This document shows, one piece after another, positions 17,086 to 25,808 of a DNA stretch of 32,556 bases. This DNA is from Saprospiraceae bacterium (lineage in GTDB: Bacteria; Bacteroidota; Bacteroidia; Chitinophagales; Saprospiraceae). Numbering within the stretch: the stretch's first letter is position 1; each line of letters opens with the position of its first letter. The position numbers were made by a program, and so were the translations under genes. Where the stretch lies: the NCBI GenBank assembly GCA_026982695.1, contig JALSGS010000004.1:1-32556 (forward strand), given 5' to 3'. The notes under the pieces were generated by a model that made no database searches, was not told where the DNA came from, and worked only from the letters and a program-made list of their open reading frames with translations.

Positions 17086-19236
17086 TCATCGCAAAGTAAG
17101 TCGTATTGTTTGTCCCGACACCTTTGTGCCAGGCTTAAGGCTCTGCCTTACCACCTTTCCCACACCGTTGGCCTCTACGGTTAACCCTTTATTTTCGAGC
17201 AAGTACACCGCATCGCTCAGGTTCATCCCGACTACGTTAGGCACCATACTGCCTGCGGGTATGCGTCGTTTGAGCAGTTGCAAGGTATCGGTCTGCACAG
17301 CTCGCAGCACGGCCCATTCCGAATCAGTGCGTTCCAGATAGGGCAACTGCAGCTGATCGAGCAGTTGTTTCAAAATGCGCTTTTCTCCTATTTCGTAGTC
17401 CGGTAGTTGTTGGACTAGCAGTCGTGGTTTAGGCTGGCTATTGAGTGGTTGGTGGAGTTGCAGCTGTGTGAAGTAAATCTTGTCAGCAATTTCGCGAAAT
17501 ACGGGCAAGGCTACCTGGCTACCGTAAATACCGCCTTGCCGCGGATGGCTAATCAGTACAATACAACTATACTGCGGGTTGTCGGCAGGAAAGTACCCCA
17601 CAAAAGAAGCCTGATAGCCGCCTACTTCCGTGCGATCGTCTAATCGGCGGTAGTCCAGCTGGGTAGTGCCTGTTTTGCCGGCAAAGGCGTAATGAGGCGA
17701 TTTATATTTGGATGCAGTGCCCTTTTCCACTACTTCTCTGAGCAAACGCTGTGCTTTGCCTATGGTAGCACTCGAGGCGATCTTTCGCTTAAGCACTACC
17801 GGCGGAAAGTGTTGTACAGTCTTGCCATATCGCTGGATTTCCTCTACCAAATATGGCTTCATCATTTTGCCATTGTTGGCTACAGCATTGTAGAAATTGA
17901 GCAGCTGCAGCGGGGTGAGCAACAATTCGTACCCCAACGACATCCACGGTAGCGTGGCGCCGCTCCAGTCATCAGCAGGAATGTCTGGATCTTTTATATA
18001 AGGACGCGGCTCACCTTCTATTTCAATACCTATTGGCAAATGGAGGTTAAACTGTTTCAAGCGCTTGATAAATCGCTTAGCCTGCCCTTTTTGCCCATAG
18101 CATTTCAGTGCCAACTTGACCATACCCACATTGGAAGAGATCTGGAAGGCCCGCGCTACACTAACGGTATCGTACTGATGCGGCACGGCATCTTTCACTT
18201 CGAGCTTTTCGTCAAAAAGTTCAACGCGTCCTTGTTCCAAGTCAACCGAATCGCTCAAGTCGACACAACCATCTTCGAGCATGGCCATGATGGCTGCCAG
18301 TTTAAAAGTAGATCCCGGTTCTACGCGCGTGCCGATGGCATGGTTGTACGTCTCCCAAATTTCGCCTTTGCGCGTACGGCTGAGGTTGGCAATGGCGCGA
18401 ATAGCCCCCGTGCGCACCTCCATGACGATCGCCACGCCAAAAGTAGCTCGATGGCGCTCCATGGCGCGATACAGGGCATTTTCGGTAATGTCTTGTATGT
18501 TGATGTCGAGCGTAGTGCGCACATCGCTACCACTTTGAGGCTCTATCTCTGCCAGGTCGCCCAATGGCATCCAAACGCCTTCGGGCAAGCGAATCATGTA
18601 CTGCTGTCCTCCTTTGCCGCGCAACACTTCGTCGAAGGCACCTTCCAACCCTACGGGCTGAGCCCCCGGTCGCAGATAGCCGATGGTACGATGGGCCAAC
18701 AAACCAAAGGGTCGCTGCCGCTTGTATTTTTGCGTCACCACTAAGCCTCCGCGATAACGGCCCAAGCGAAATAAGGGAAATTGCTTGATGCGTTGCATTT
18801 CGGCGAAGGTCACATCTTTTTTAATGGGTACATAGCGTGCACCTTCTGCGCGTTTCTGAAGTAGATATGCTTTGTAGCCACCAGGTGTAAAGCTAGGATC
18901 GACGAACGTAGCCAGGCAATAAGCCAAGCTATCGATATTGGCGTCGAAGTCGGCAGCACTCATTGCCGTAGAGTTTGGGTCAAACCCTATGTCAAAGAAC
19001 GGTAGTGAGGTGGCCAGTAGGCTACCATCAGCAGCGATGATGTTGCCGCGCTCAGCTTCGATAGTACGCAAGCGCACGCGCTCCTTTTTGCCCTCTTCGC
19101 GCCAGTGTGCGCGCTCCACGATGCCGATCTGTATGGTGCGTGCCACAAGGATCACTGTCACAAGGGCCACCATTGCAGTGATCACGTACATCCTCGCCAG
19201 CACCTCATTTCGTATCTGCATCGCCATCAGATTCAC
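17086..19236 (-). CDS. ftsI: Septal class-B penicillin-binding protein with C-terminal PASTA domain
   Basis: This is the D,D-transpeptidase that crosslinks septal peptidoglycan as partner of FtsW. The 716-residue protein has a short cytoplasmic N-terminus, one membrane segment at about 16-38, and a PBP dimerisation (pedestal) domain from about 55 to 215 that includes the conserved RGNIIAADGSLLA. The transpeptidase domain spans about 240-600 and has all three active-site motifs: STFK at 309-312 with Ser309 as nucleophile, SSN at 367-369 and KTGT at 521-524. The C-terminus (about 655-716) holds one PASTA domain, from MVPNVVGMNLSDAVYLLENKG to the end. This architecture is closer to SpoVD/PBP2x than to E. 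coli FtsI, which lacks PASTA. It starts 16 bp after the ftsL-like gene. Confidence 0.96.
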   Translation of the reverse strand: MNLMAMQIRNEVLARMYVITAMVALVTVILVARTIQIGIVERAHWREEGKKERVRLRTIEAERGNIIAADGSLLATSLPFFDIGFDPNSTAMSAADFDANIDSLAYCLATFVDPSFTPGGYKAYLLQKRAEGARYVPIKKDVTFAEMQRIKQFPLFRLGRYRGGLVVTQKYKRQRPFGLLAHRTIGYLRPGAQPVGLEGAFDEVLRGKGGQQYMIRLPEGVWMPLGDLAEIEPQSGSDVRTTLDINIQDITENALYRAMERHRATFGVAIVMEVRTGAIRAIANLSRTRKGEIWETYNHAIGTRVEPGSTFKLAAIMAMLEDGCVDLSDSVDLEQGRVELFDEKLEVKDAVPHQYDTVSVARAFQISSNVGMVKLALKCYGQKGQAKRFIKRLKQFNLHLPIGIEIEGEPRPYIKDPDIPADDWSGATLPWMSLGYELLLTPLQLLNFYNAVANNGKMMKPYLVEEIQRYGKTVQHFPPVVLKRKIASSATIGKAQRLLREVVEKGTASKYKSPHYAFAGKTGTTQLDYRRLDDRTEVGGYQASFVGYFPADNPQYSCIVLISHPRQGGIYGSQVALPVFREIADKIYFTQLQLHQPLNSQPKPRLLVQQLPDYEIGEKRILKQLLDQLQLPYLERTDSEWAVLRAVQTDTLQLLKRRIPAGSMVPNVVGMNLSDAVYLLENKGLTVEANGVGKVVRQSLKPGTKVSGQTIRLTLR

Positions 19237-19252
19237 TTAGCTTATTTCCCTA

Positions 19253-19585
19253 TTAGTCAGCTTCCAGTATCACTATGATCTGCGGCTCTTCCATAGGCTT
19301 TCGCAAGCCTAAAGAGACCACGCGTTTCTCCAAGGCCGAAAGGCGCGTGTGATACATCAGCTCCGATTTCAGGGCGTGATAATCGCGCCGAAGGTGCTTA
19401 ACCTCCTCACGTAGTGTTTGTATTGTGCGTACTTGTTTTTGAGCCAGGTGGGCATTTGCTATGTATAAGGCTCCAAGAAAACTGAGAAAAACGACAAAAG
19501 ATAGATGATTGAACACCACCTCGGCTATGAGGGTGCCCAATTCGGTGTACCTGCCGATATTTCTTTTCTTGTTTACCATCAACAA
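19253..19585 (-). CDS. ftsL: FtsL-like small division protein
   Basis: This is a 110-residue bitopic protein between rsmH and the septal PBP, exactly where ftsL lies in dcw clusters. It has a basic N-terminus (KKR), a membrane segment at about 25-45 (FNHLSFVVFLSFLGALYIAN), and then a periplasmic coiled coil at about 47-80 (QVRTIQTLREEVKHLRRDYHALKSEL). This matches the FtsL topology, in which the coiled coil binds FtsQ and FtsB to activate FtsWI. Primary-sequence similarity among FtsL proteins is low, so the name rests on position, size and topology. The second Met at 19579 (MVNKKR) is an alternative start. Spacing is 66 bp from rsmH and 16 bp to the PBP. Confidence 0.85.
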   Translation of the reverse strand: MLMVNKKRNIGRYTELGTLIAEVVFNHLSFVVFLSFLGALYIANAHLAQKQVRTIQTLREEVKHLRRDYHALKSELMYHTRLSALEKRVVSLGLRKPMEEPQIIVILEAD

Positions 19586-19651
19586 CTCGCTTCTAACGCG
19601 ATTAACTATCGTTTTTTTTACTAAAGCTACCCCCTACGAGCTATACGACGT

Positions 19652-20578
19652 TTACCTATCCAGCTCCTCTTTTACCATTTCTATTTTTTCTCCTACGCGC
19701 AAGCGCGCACTGCGTGCTCGCGGGTTGAGCCGGATTTCCTCTGTTTTAGGCACTATCGGTTTTTTGGTTAGGGGGCGAATCGGGCGCAACACATGGCCGT
19801 AAAAATCTCGTCGAGCCACCCCTGCTACGTTGCCCGTGCGCATAAAGCGCTTGACGAGCCGATCTTCAAGCGAATGATAAGTAATCACTACCAGACGCCC
19901 ACCTATTTGCAGGGCATTGAGGCTTTCCTCGAGGAAATGACTTAATGCCTCCATTTCTCTATTAACCGCGATGCGCAAGGCCTGAAACACCTGCGACAGA
20001 TAACGCGGTTTGTGCCCTCTAACCAAAGGCTCGAGCAGCGCCACCAGCTCGCCTGTAGTGGCAATGGGCTTGCGCGCTCTAGCAGCCACAATTTGCTGCG
20101 CGACGGTACGCGCATTGCGCACTTCACCGTACTGGCTCAACACCCCTTGAATATCCTTTTCGGGCAAGGTGTTGAGCAAATCAGCAGCTGTAGGCCCTTC
20201 TCTCCGATTCATTCTCATGTCAAGGGGTGCATCGAAGCGATAAGAGAAGCCGCGTTCGGCTTCGTCCAACTGATGCGACGATACGCCCAAATCGGCCAAG
20301 ATACCGTCCACCGCTTCGATATTGTAGTAGCGCATATAGCGCTTCAAATATTTAAAGTTGGCCGGGCAAAACAGCAAGCGCTCATCATCCGGTACATTGG
20401 CCAGCGCGTCTTCGTCCTGATCAAAAGCGAGCAATCTGCCTTGCGGCCCCAATCGCTCGAGTATCATCCGACTATGGCCACCGCCACCAAAAGTGGCATC
20501 CACATACACGCCCTCAGGTTGTATGGCCAACGCCTCGATTGACTCAGGCCCCAAAACTGGCACGTGATAGGCACTCAT
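19652..20578 (-). CDS. rsmH: 16S rRNA (cytosine-1402-N4)-methyltransferase
   Basis: RsmH (formerly MraW) methylates N4 of C1402 in the 16S rRNA decoding centre using S-adenosylmethionine. The 308-residue protein begins HVPVLGPESIEAL, the family start, with the SAM-binding loop DATFGGGGHSRMIL at about 28-40. It continues through ADLGVSSHQLDEAERGFSYRFDAPLDMRM and ends with YHSLEDRLVKRFM and NPRARSARLRV. Every diagnostic block is present and the length is normal. Its ATG overlaps the mraZ stop by 4 bp (ATGA), so translation is coupled. Confidence 0.98.
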   Translation of the reverse strand: MSAYHVPVLGPESIEALAIQPEGVYVDATFGGGGHSRMILERLGPQGRLLAFDQDEDALANVPDDERLLFCPANFKYLKRYMRYYNIEAVDGILADLGVSSHQLDEAERGFSYRFDAPLDMRMNRREGPTAADLLNTLPEKDIQGVLSQYGEVRNARTVAQQIVAARARKPIATTGELVALLEPLVRGHKPRYLSQVFQALRIAVNREMEALSHFLEESLNALQIGGRLVVITYHSLEDRLVKRFMRTGNVAGVARRDFYGHVLRPIRPLTKKPIVPKTEEIRLNPRARSARLRVGEKIEMVKEELDR

Positions 20579-21057
20579 TCCATTGTGTTTGACTCGCCAA
20601 GTATTGGGTCATGGCCTAACACTTCCTCCGAAAGCGTGTCGAACTCAAAGCCATCTTCATCAGCCATCATGCGCTCCCACTCTTGCGGATTCCACACTTC
20701 AATCATCTGATCCACACCTTGCAATATCACCTCTCCCTCGATGTGAGCCCAACGCAATAGCGACTTGGGCAGTAAAATGCGGTCATTGCCATCAATGTGC
20801 AAACGCGTAGCACCGCGATACCACTTGCGCATGAAAATGCGCGCCTTCTTGTTGAACATATTCAAATGCCCCAATCGCTCGCGCGTAATCTTGTTCCACA
20901 CCGCTTCGGGATACAGGACCAGTCCTCCGTCGAGGCCCCGGTTGACAATCAAAGGATGATGACGCAGTTCGCCAAATTGTTCCAGCAGCTTAGACGGCAA
21001 GCGCAATCGCCCTTTGCCATCTATCTTGCATTCGTATTCGCCGAGAAACTCGACCAT
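20575..21057 (-). CDS. mraZ: MraZ, transcriptional regulator of the dcw cluster
   Basis: MraZ is a DNA-binding protein with two SpoVT-AbrB-type swapped-hairpin domains that forms a ring-shaped oligomer and controls its own operon. The 160-residue protein has FLGEYECKIDGKGRLRLPSKL at the start and a second copy of the motif in HIDGNDRILLPKSLLRWA (about 88-105). Both contain the family's DxxxR pattern (DGKGR and DGNDR). A slightly long, acidic C-terminal tail (EDGFEFDTLSEEVL) follows the core. It is the first gene of the cluster, overlaps rsmH by 4 bp, and is preceded by a set of GTGG boxes that look like its operator. Confidence 0.97.
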   Translation of the reverse strand: MVEFLGEYECKIDGKGRLRLPSKLLEQFGELRHHPLIVNRGLDGGLVLYPEAVWNKITRERLGHLNMFNKKARIFMRKWYRGATRLHIDGNDRILLPKSLLRWAHIEGEVILQGVDQMIEVWNPQEWERMMADEDGFEFDTLSEEVLGHDPILGESNTME

Positions 21058-21101
21058 AAGCTGCCAGATTCATCCTCATTTATCGTTTCAAAAGCAAATA
21101 A

Positions 21102-21157
21102 AACCCTTTTTACCACAAAAATCCACTTTTTACCACATAAAAAATCAAATACACCAC
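21102..21157 (-). promoter_or_regulatory. Probable MraZ operator (phased GTGG boxes) and mraZ promoter
   Basis: On the minus strand GTGGT, GTGGA and GTGGT occur at 21132-21136, 21122-21126 and 21112-21116, spaced exactly 10 bp apart by A- or T-runs. A degenerate fourth unit (GGGTT) falls in phase at 21102-21106, and another GTGGT lies 21 bp upstream at 21153-21157. MraZ operators studied in other bacteria are direct repeats of a G-rich pentamer with this spacing. A near-consensus -7 box (TTTATTTG, 21095-21102) overlaps the last unit, so binding should block the promoter; no clear -33 element is seen. The rest of the leader up to 21332 holds nothing recognisable. Confidence 0.75.
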
Positions 21158-21332
21158 ATGATTATCGATTCTAAAATTGCACCACCCTCACATTGGCTCC
21201 ACGAAAAACCCTGATAATCATCAAGTTGACATCCTAAAGCTGGAATTTTCTCACATCTCATAATAGCCCACAATGATGTGTTTGGCTTATCTCGAGAAAC
21301 AATTACACACCTATGTTAGCGATATAAATGCC

Positions 21333-23180
21333 CTAGAATAGATAGGTAGCAGTCAACCATAGGCTACGACCAGGTAAGGGGCGATAGCGAAGCCACTGTG
21401 GGCGCCGATCGAATAGATCTTGTATTTGTAGCTCGAGACTCCAACTTTTCTTGTGCCAAAGCCAAGCCAGATGTGTAAGCCAGACGGGCGGTGCTGCTAG
21501 GCCGGGGTTGTTATCAGAGGTGGTGAATCGTTTTGAGACGAATTGCTGCCACAGCCGAACATGCCATGCATTTCGTTGCCAGGTGAGTTGAAAGCGTGCC
21601 GTCCATTGAGGGGTATAGATCAGTTGTTTGCCTATGAGGTCAGTAGTCCGATCGTATCGCTGTACGACAGTAGCCCTGACAAAGTGCAGCTGGACGAGTC
21701 CTTTGAGTACTTGGTCTTGCCATTGAACGGCATGTTGCCATTCGAAGTCGAAGCCTCTCGTCCAGACAACCTGCACATTGAGTGGTTGCCAGATAGCATT
21801 GACAGGCTGCCACAAGATCCAGTCATTTACCTTCATTTGGTAGATGGTGAGTTTACCCATCGGGCCTTCTAAAGTTCCCTCGGCACCTATTGCTCTTTCG
21901 GGTTTCAAGTCGGGGTTGCCCTTAGCCGAAGCTTCTTGCCAAAACAGGTCATTGAAAGTGGGCAGTCTGAAGTTGCGATTCAGGGCCAAGTGGGCAGCCC
22001 ATCTGGGCCAAAGGCCTATGCGCCAGTTGGCGGTACCGGAAGGCACGGGTTTACCAGACAAAGGCACCCAAGTGAGGCGGGCATTGAACCACAGTGCTTG
22101 ACGCTGTCCGGGCCAGGACTTTTTGGCGGAAGCCAGCAATTCAAAAGTTTGGCGTTGAGGTCGGGTGAGATATGCATCGGCCTCTCCAACGGTGTAGTCC
22201 CAGGTAGTGCCCACCCGCCATTGCCACTGTGTAGTGGTCATCCACTGTTTTTCTGCATTGACAAAGGCGCGTGTACTTTGGCTCTGTGCGCTATCGACCA
22301 AGTCATTGTAGAACAGGATGGCATCGCGCTGCACGGCGACAAGGGCTTTCCACAGGCCTCGGCTGCTGCGCTGCTGATAGCGGAAGCCCATTTTGAGGCT
22401 TTGGTCTTGTTGCACGTCATGTGTAAGCGCAGCGGTAAGAGAAGGAGGGATTTGGCGATCGGCTTGCTGCCACCACAAGAAGGCATGCCAAGTACTCCGC
22501 CCTTGCTGCCATTGTACATCGGCCATCCAGTTGGCTACGCGCAGGCGAGCCCATTGTTGTCGGCGGTTATGCCCGATGGGATAGTCATTATCTGCATAGT
22601 GCCGGGCCCATCCTACCGCCCAGGCCATAGGTCCCTTTCGATGCGACAAGCGGGCGACATGACGCCATGCGCCAAAGCTACCATGGCCTATGGCCAACCG
22701 ACCATGCCAACCTGCGCTATCGATAGGTGTAGTGTGCATGGTGAGCTGACCAGCCAAGGCACCACTACCATACAAGGCAGCAGCACCTCCTGCAATCAGT
22801 TGGGCTTGCTCCATAAGGCCAAGGGGCAAGAGGGCAAAATCTGGCACGCCATTCATCGGATTGACAATGGGCATGCCGTTCCACCACACTGCGGTATGCG
22901 CTGCCGACAGCCCTCGCCAGGTGAGTGTAGCCAGTCCACCTGGGCTATAGGTGCGCAAGAAAAGTCCCTGGTTACTGGCCAAGTATTCTGAAAAGGTTTG
23001 TAGATGTTCTAGTCCCTGCAAGCTATCGGCTTGCCATTGCACTCGTTGGGGCAAGCCCAACCACTGTAGCTGTTTGCCCACTACAGAAGCCATGGGCAAA
23101 GTCAGGGCGGTGTCTGTCTGAGCCGTTGCGGTGAAAAATGTGGCGACACCTAACCAAAAAGCCACTGAACAATTGCGCAT
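21333..23180 (-). CDS. TonB-dependent outer-membrane receptor, BtuB-like
   Basis: This is a 615-residue outer-membrane active transporter. The signal peptide covers about 1-20 (MRNCSVAFWLGVATFFTATA). A plug domain runs from about 40 to 155 and contains EYLASNQGLFLRTYSPGGLATLTWRG split over a conserved turn, then WWNGMPIVNPMNGVPDF and GGAAALYGSGALAG. The rest is a beta barrel with the C-terminal receptor blocks RNFRLPTFNDLFW and NPDLKPERA and a terminal Phe (TATYLF). No carboxypeptidase-like N-terminal domain and no SusD partner are present, so a small cofactor or metal complex such as a cobalamin or siderophore is more likely than a glycan, but the substrate is unknown. The barrel is notably rich in Trp and Gln. 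I chose ATG 23180 because it begins the signal peptide; the frame is open 82 codons further upstream. It diverges from the receptor at 23345. Confidence 0.82.
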   Translation of the reverse strand: MRNCSVAFWLGVATFFTATAQTDTALTLPMASVVGKQLQWLGLPQRVQWQADSLQGLEHLQTFSEYLASNQGLFLRTYSPGGLATLTWRGLSAAHTAVWWNGMPIVNPMNGVPDFALLPLGLMEQAQLIAGGAAALYGSGALAGQLTMHTTPIDSAGWHGRLAIGHGSFGAWRHVARLSHRKGPMAWAVGWARHYADNDYPIGHNRRQQWARLRVANWMADVQWQQGRSTWHAFLWWQQADRQIPPSLTAALTHDVQQDQSLKMGFRYQQRSSRGLWKALVAVQRDAILFYNDLVDSAQSQSTRAFVNAEKQWMTTTQWQWRVGTTWDYTVGEADAYLTRPQRQTFELLASAKKSWPGQRQALWFNARLTWVPLSGKPVPSGTANWRIGLWPRWAAHLALNRNFRLPTFNDLFWQEASAKGNPDLKPERAIGAEGTLEGPMGKLTIYQMKVNDWILWQPVNAIWQPLNVQVVWTRGFDFEWQHAVQWQDQVLKGLVQLHFVRATVVQRYDRTTDLIGKQLIYTPQWTARFQLTWQRNAWHVRLWQQFVSKRFTTSDNNPGLAAPPVWLTHLAWLWHKKSWSLELQIQDLFDRRPQWLRYRPLPGRSLWLTATYLF

Positions 23181-23344
23181 GAGCACAGGCACTGTTTTTT
23201 TGCGCAAAGCAAAGGAAAAAAGGAGGGAGTACACCATAAGTAGTGCATCATTTATGTCTTTAGTGCATAAACGATTTTCTGGCAAAAAGATGACCTTAGC
23301 TATATACGAGCCACTGGGATCATGCGATAGCTTCGCGAAAAAAA

Positions 23345-25741
23345 ATGGCCCTATCTCTATCTGCCCACTTATCTTTGGGCCTGTTCTGGCTGTGTGTACC
23401 AGCGCTACTGACTGCTCAATCTGCAATTGTGGAAGGTCGCGTGTACGATTACACCAACAAAGAACCTTTACCTTGGGCTACTGTAAGCGTGGTGGGCACC
23501 ACACAAGGAGCCATAACCGACAGCACGGGCTACTACCGCATCATGCTGCCACCAGGGCTATACAATTTGCAAGTACAATACACCGGTTACCAATCCGCCA
23601 TCGTGCACGAGGTATCGCTTACCAGCTCGCGTCCTGAGCATTTGGATTTTTACTTACAGCCATTGGTGTTAGGCCTGAGTACTGTAGAGGTGCGCGCTGC
23701 AGCATTTGCCCAATCAGCTGAGCGCCCTATTTCACTGCAGCGCATCCAGCTACACGAGCTAGAGCGCATGCCCGGTGTGACGCTCGATCTTTCCCGCTTC
23801 ATCAAAACTTTGTCGGGAGTGGTGCCGCGCACCTCTTTTGGCTACAGCACGATCGTACGCGGTGGTGCCAGCATCGAAAATCGCTTTTTTCTAGATGGTG
23901 TAGAAATTCCCGCTATCACACACTTTACTGTACAAGGCACCAGCGGTGGGCCTAATGGACTGCTTAACATACGCATGTTGCGCGGTATCGACTTTTACAG
24001 TGGGGCTTTCCCCATAGGCAAAGGCGACGCACTCAGTAGCATCACGGAAGTATACCAGCGCGAAGGGCGCCGTGACCGATGGGGTGGCAACTTTACATTG
24101 GGTGCCACAGATTACGGCCTGATGGGTGAAGGCCCCATTGGCCGCAAAGCCTCTCTCATTTTTTCGGCACGTGAATCCTTTGCCCAACACATGTTCAAAG
24201 CAATTGGCTTGCCCGTATTGCCCTTTTATTCTGACATACAGCTCAAAAGCATCATCCATTTCGACGAGCGCAACGAGCTATCTATTGTAGGATTGGGTGC
24301 TTACGACAAGTACACGCTCAACTTGGATGCACCTGCTTCTGATGCATTGCTGTACAATATAGGATATATCCCGGAAGGCAAACAGTGGCTCTACACAGGT
24401 GGTGCAGTGTACAAGCACTATCTCGACAATGGTTTCTATAATGTAACCCTCAGCCGCAACTTTTTCCGAAATGAAGCTCAAAAGTACAGGGGCAACAGCT
24501 ACCGACCTGAAGATCTATTGCTCGACTTCAAGTCGATAGAAGCTGAAAACCACCTGCGCATCGAGCACAAAATATTTGGCACCAATGGCAGGCAATGGCA
24601 CTATGGCGTAGCTTGGGAAAGTGACCAAGTACTCAATGATAACTATTCACTGTACACTTGGCGCGATGGTCGTATAGATACGCTTGATTTTGTGGGGCGC
24701 TTGCGCCTTACGCGCTATAGTGCTTTTGGGGGCTACGGCCAAAAACTGATCGAGGACCAATTGTCGCTATTCTTAGGCGTGCGAATCGATGGCAACAACT
24801 ACAATGGGCGTATGGCCAACCCCTTGCGTCAGCTTTCGCCCCGTCTATCTGCCAGCTGGCGCTTTGCCTCGCAGTGGTTTGTACATGCCAGTGGAGGGCT
24901 GTACTACCAACTTCCCCCTTATCTTTTGCTCAGCTTCAGCGATGAGTCTGGCAACTTGCTCAACCGCAATCGAATGGATTACATGCGCAATAGGCTGGCA
25001 GCCATCGGCATAGAACACCTCACTACGAGTGGCTATGCGGTCAAGTTAGAGGCTTTCGCCAAAAAATACGATCGCTATCCGTTCCTGTTGCTCGACTCTA
25101 TCGCCTACGGCAATGCCAATGCCAGTTACGCACTCTTGGGCAATCAGCCTGCCGACATGAGTGCCCAAGGTCGCAGCTGGGGGCTAGAGTTACAAGTCAA
25201 GCAAAAGTTGCACAAACGCTGGTTTTGGTCTCTATCACTTAGCTACGTAGTCAGCCAGTTTACCGACCAGGCAGGTCGCTATCGGCCTTCGGCATGGGAC
25301 AACAGGTACTTTGGCAATGCTGCAATAGGATGCACACTACGCAACTACTGGCAAGTAGGTGCCCGATTCAGCTTTTCTGGTGGTAGTCCTTGGACGCCCT
25401 ACGATCTGGCCCGTTCGGCTCGGCGCGAAGTGTGGGATATCAACCAAAGAGGATTGCCCGATTACACGCGCCTCAACGAAGCTCGCTTGCCCGCCTTTCA
25501 CCAGCTCGACTTACGCGTCGACAAGCAATGGCACTTCCGCCGATGGGCACTCACCACCTACTTCGATGTACAGAATGCCACTGCAGCCCGTATACCTCTA
25601 TTACCTTACCTCACTGTAGTGCGCGACGCACAAGGCCAGCCCGTAATCGACCCCGACGACCCTACACGCTATCGCGTGAAAATCATCTCGAGCGATACCG
25701 GCCGCATCTTGCCTACACTGGGCATCTTAGTCGATTTTTAG
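23345..25741 (+). CDS. TonB-dependent receptor with carboxypeptidase-like N-terminal domain
   Basis: This is a 798-residue outer-membrane protein. The signal peptide covers about 1-25 (MALSLSAHLSLGLFWLCVPALLTAQ). A carboxypeptidase-D regulatory-like beta domain at about 28-110 contains VEGRVYDYTNKEPLPWATVSV, TDSTGYYRI and YTGYQS. A plug domain follows at about 130-240, with LSGVVPRTSFGYSTIVRGG, ENRFFLDGVEIPAI and FYSGAFPIGKGDALS. The barrel then runs to the terminal Phe of ILVDF. This architecture is typical of Bacteroidota TonB-linked receptors. There is no adjacent SusD-like lipoprotein, so it is not a classic glycan-utilisation pair, and the substrate is unknown. The start is at ATG 23345, after an A-run without a Shine-Dalgarno. 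The 164-bp spacer to the divergent receptor gene suggests shared control, but I see no strong promoter box for this gene. Confidence 0.85.
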   Translation: MALSLSAHLSLGLFWLCVPALLTAQSAIVEGRVYDYTNKEPLPWATVSVVGTTQGAITDSTGYYRIMLPPGLYNLQVQYTGYQSAIVHEVSLTSSRPEHLDFYLQPLVLGLSTVEVRAAAFAQSAERPISLQRIQLHELERMPGVTLDLSRFIKTLSGVVPRTSFGYSTIVRGGASIENRFFLDGVEIPAITHFTVQGTSGGPNGLLNIRMLRGIDFYSGAFPIGKGDALSSITEVYQREGRRDRWGGNFTLGATDYGLMGEGPIGRKASLIFSARESFAQHMFKAIGLPVLPFYSDIQLKSIIHFDERNELSIVGLGAYDKYTLNLDAPASDALLYNIGYIPEGKQWLYTGGAVYKHYLDNGFYNVTLSRNFFRNEAQKYRGNSYRPEDLLLDFKSIEAENHLRIEHKIFGTNGRQWHYGVAWESDQVLNDNYSLYTWRDGRIDTLDFVGRLRLTRYSAFGGYGQKLIEDQLSLFLGVRIDGNNYNGRMANPLRQLSPRLSASWRFASQWFVHASGGLYYQLPPYLLLSFSDESGNLLNRNRMDYMRNRLAAIGIEHLTTSGYAVKLEAFAKKYDRYPFLLLDSIAYGNANASYALLGNQPADMSAQGRSWGLELQVKQKLHKRWFWSLSLSYVVSQFTDQAGRYRPSAWDNRYFGNAAIGCTLRNYWQVGARFSFSGGSPWTPYDLARSARREVWDINQRGLPDYTRLNEARLPAFHQLDLRVDKQWHFRRWALTTYFDVQNATAARIPLLPYLTVVRDAQGQPVIDPDDPTRYRVKIISSDTGRILPTLGILVDF

Positions 25742-25808
25742 ATAGCCTTTTGGCAAAAAGACACCACAATTGTCCATGCGATCCGATCGCTCTTAGTGCT
25801 TGACTTCA

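Noticed and set aside
21936-22991. Long plus-strand open frame (351 codons) opposite the BtuB-like receptor
   Set aside because: It lies wholly inside a well-supported receptor gene, shows no family features, and its composition is explained by the codon use of the opposite strand.
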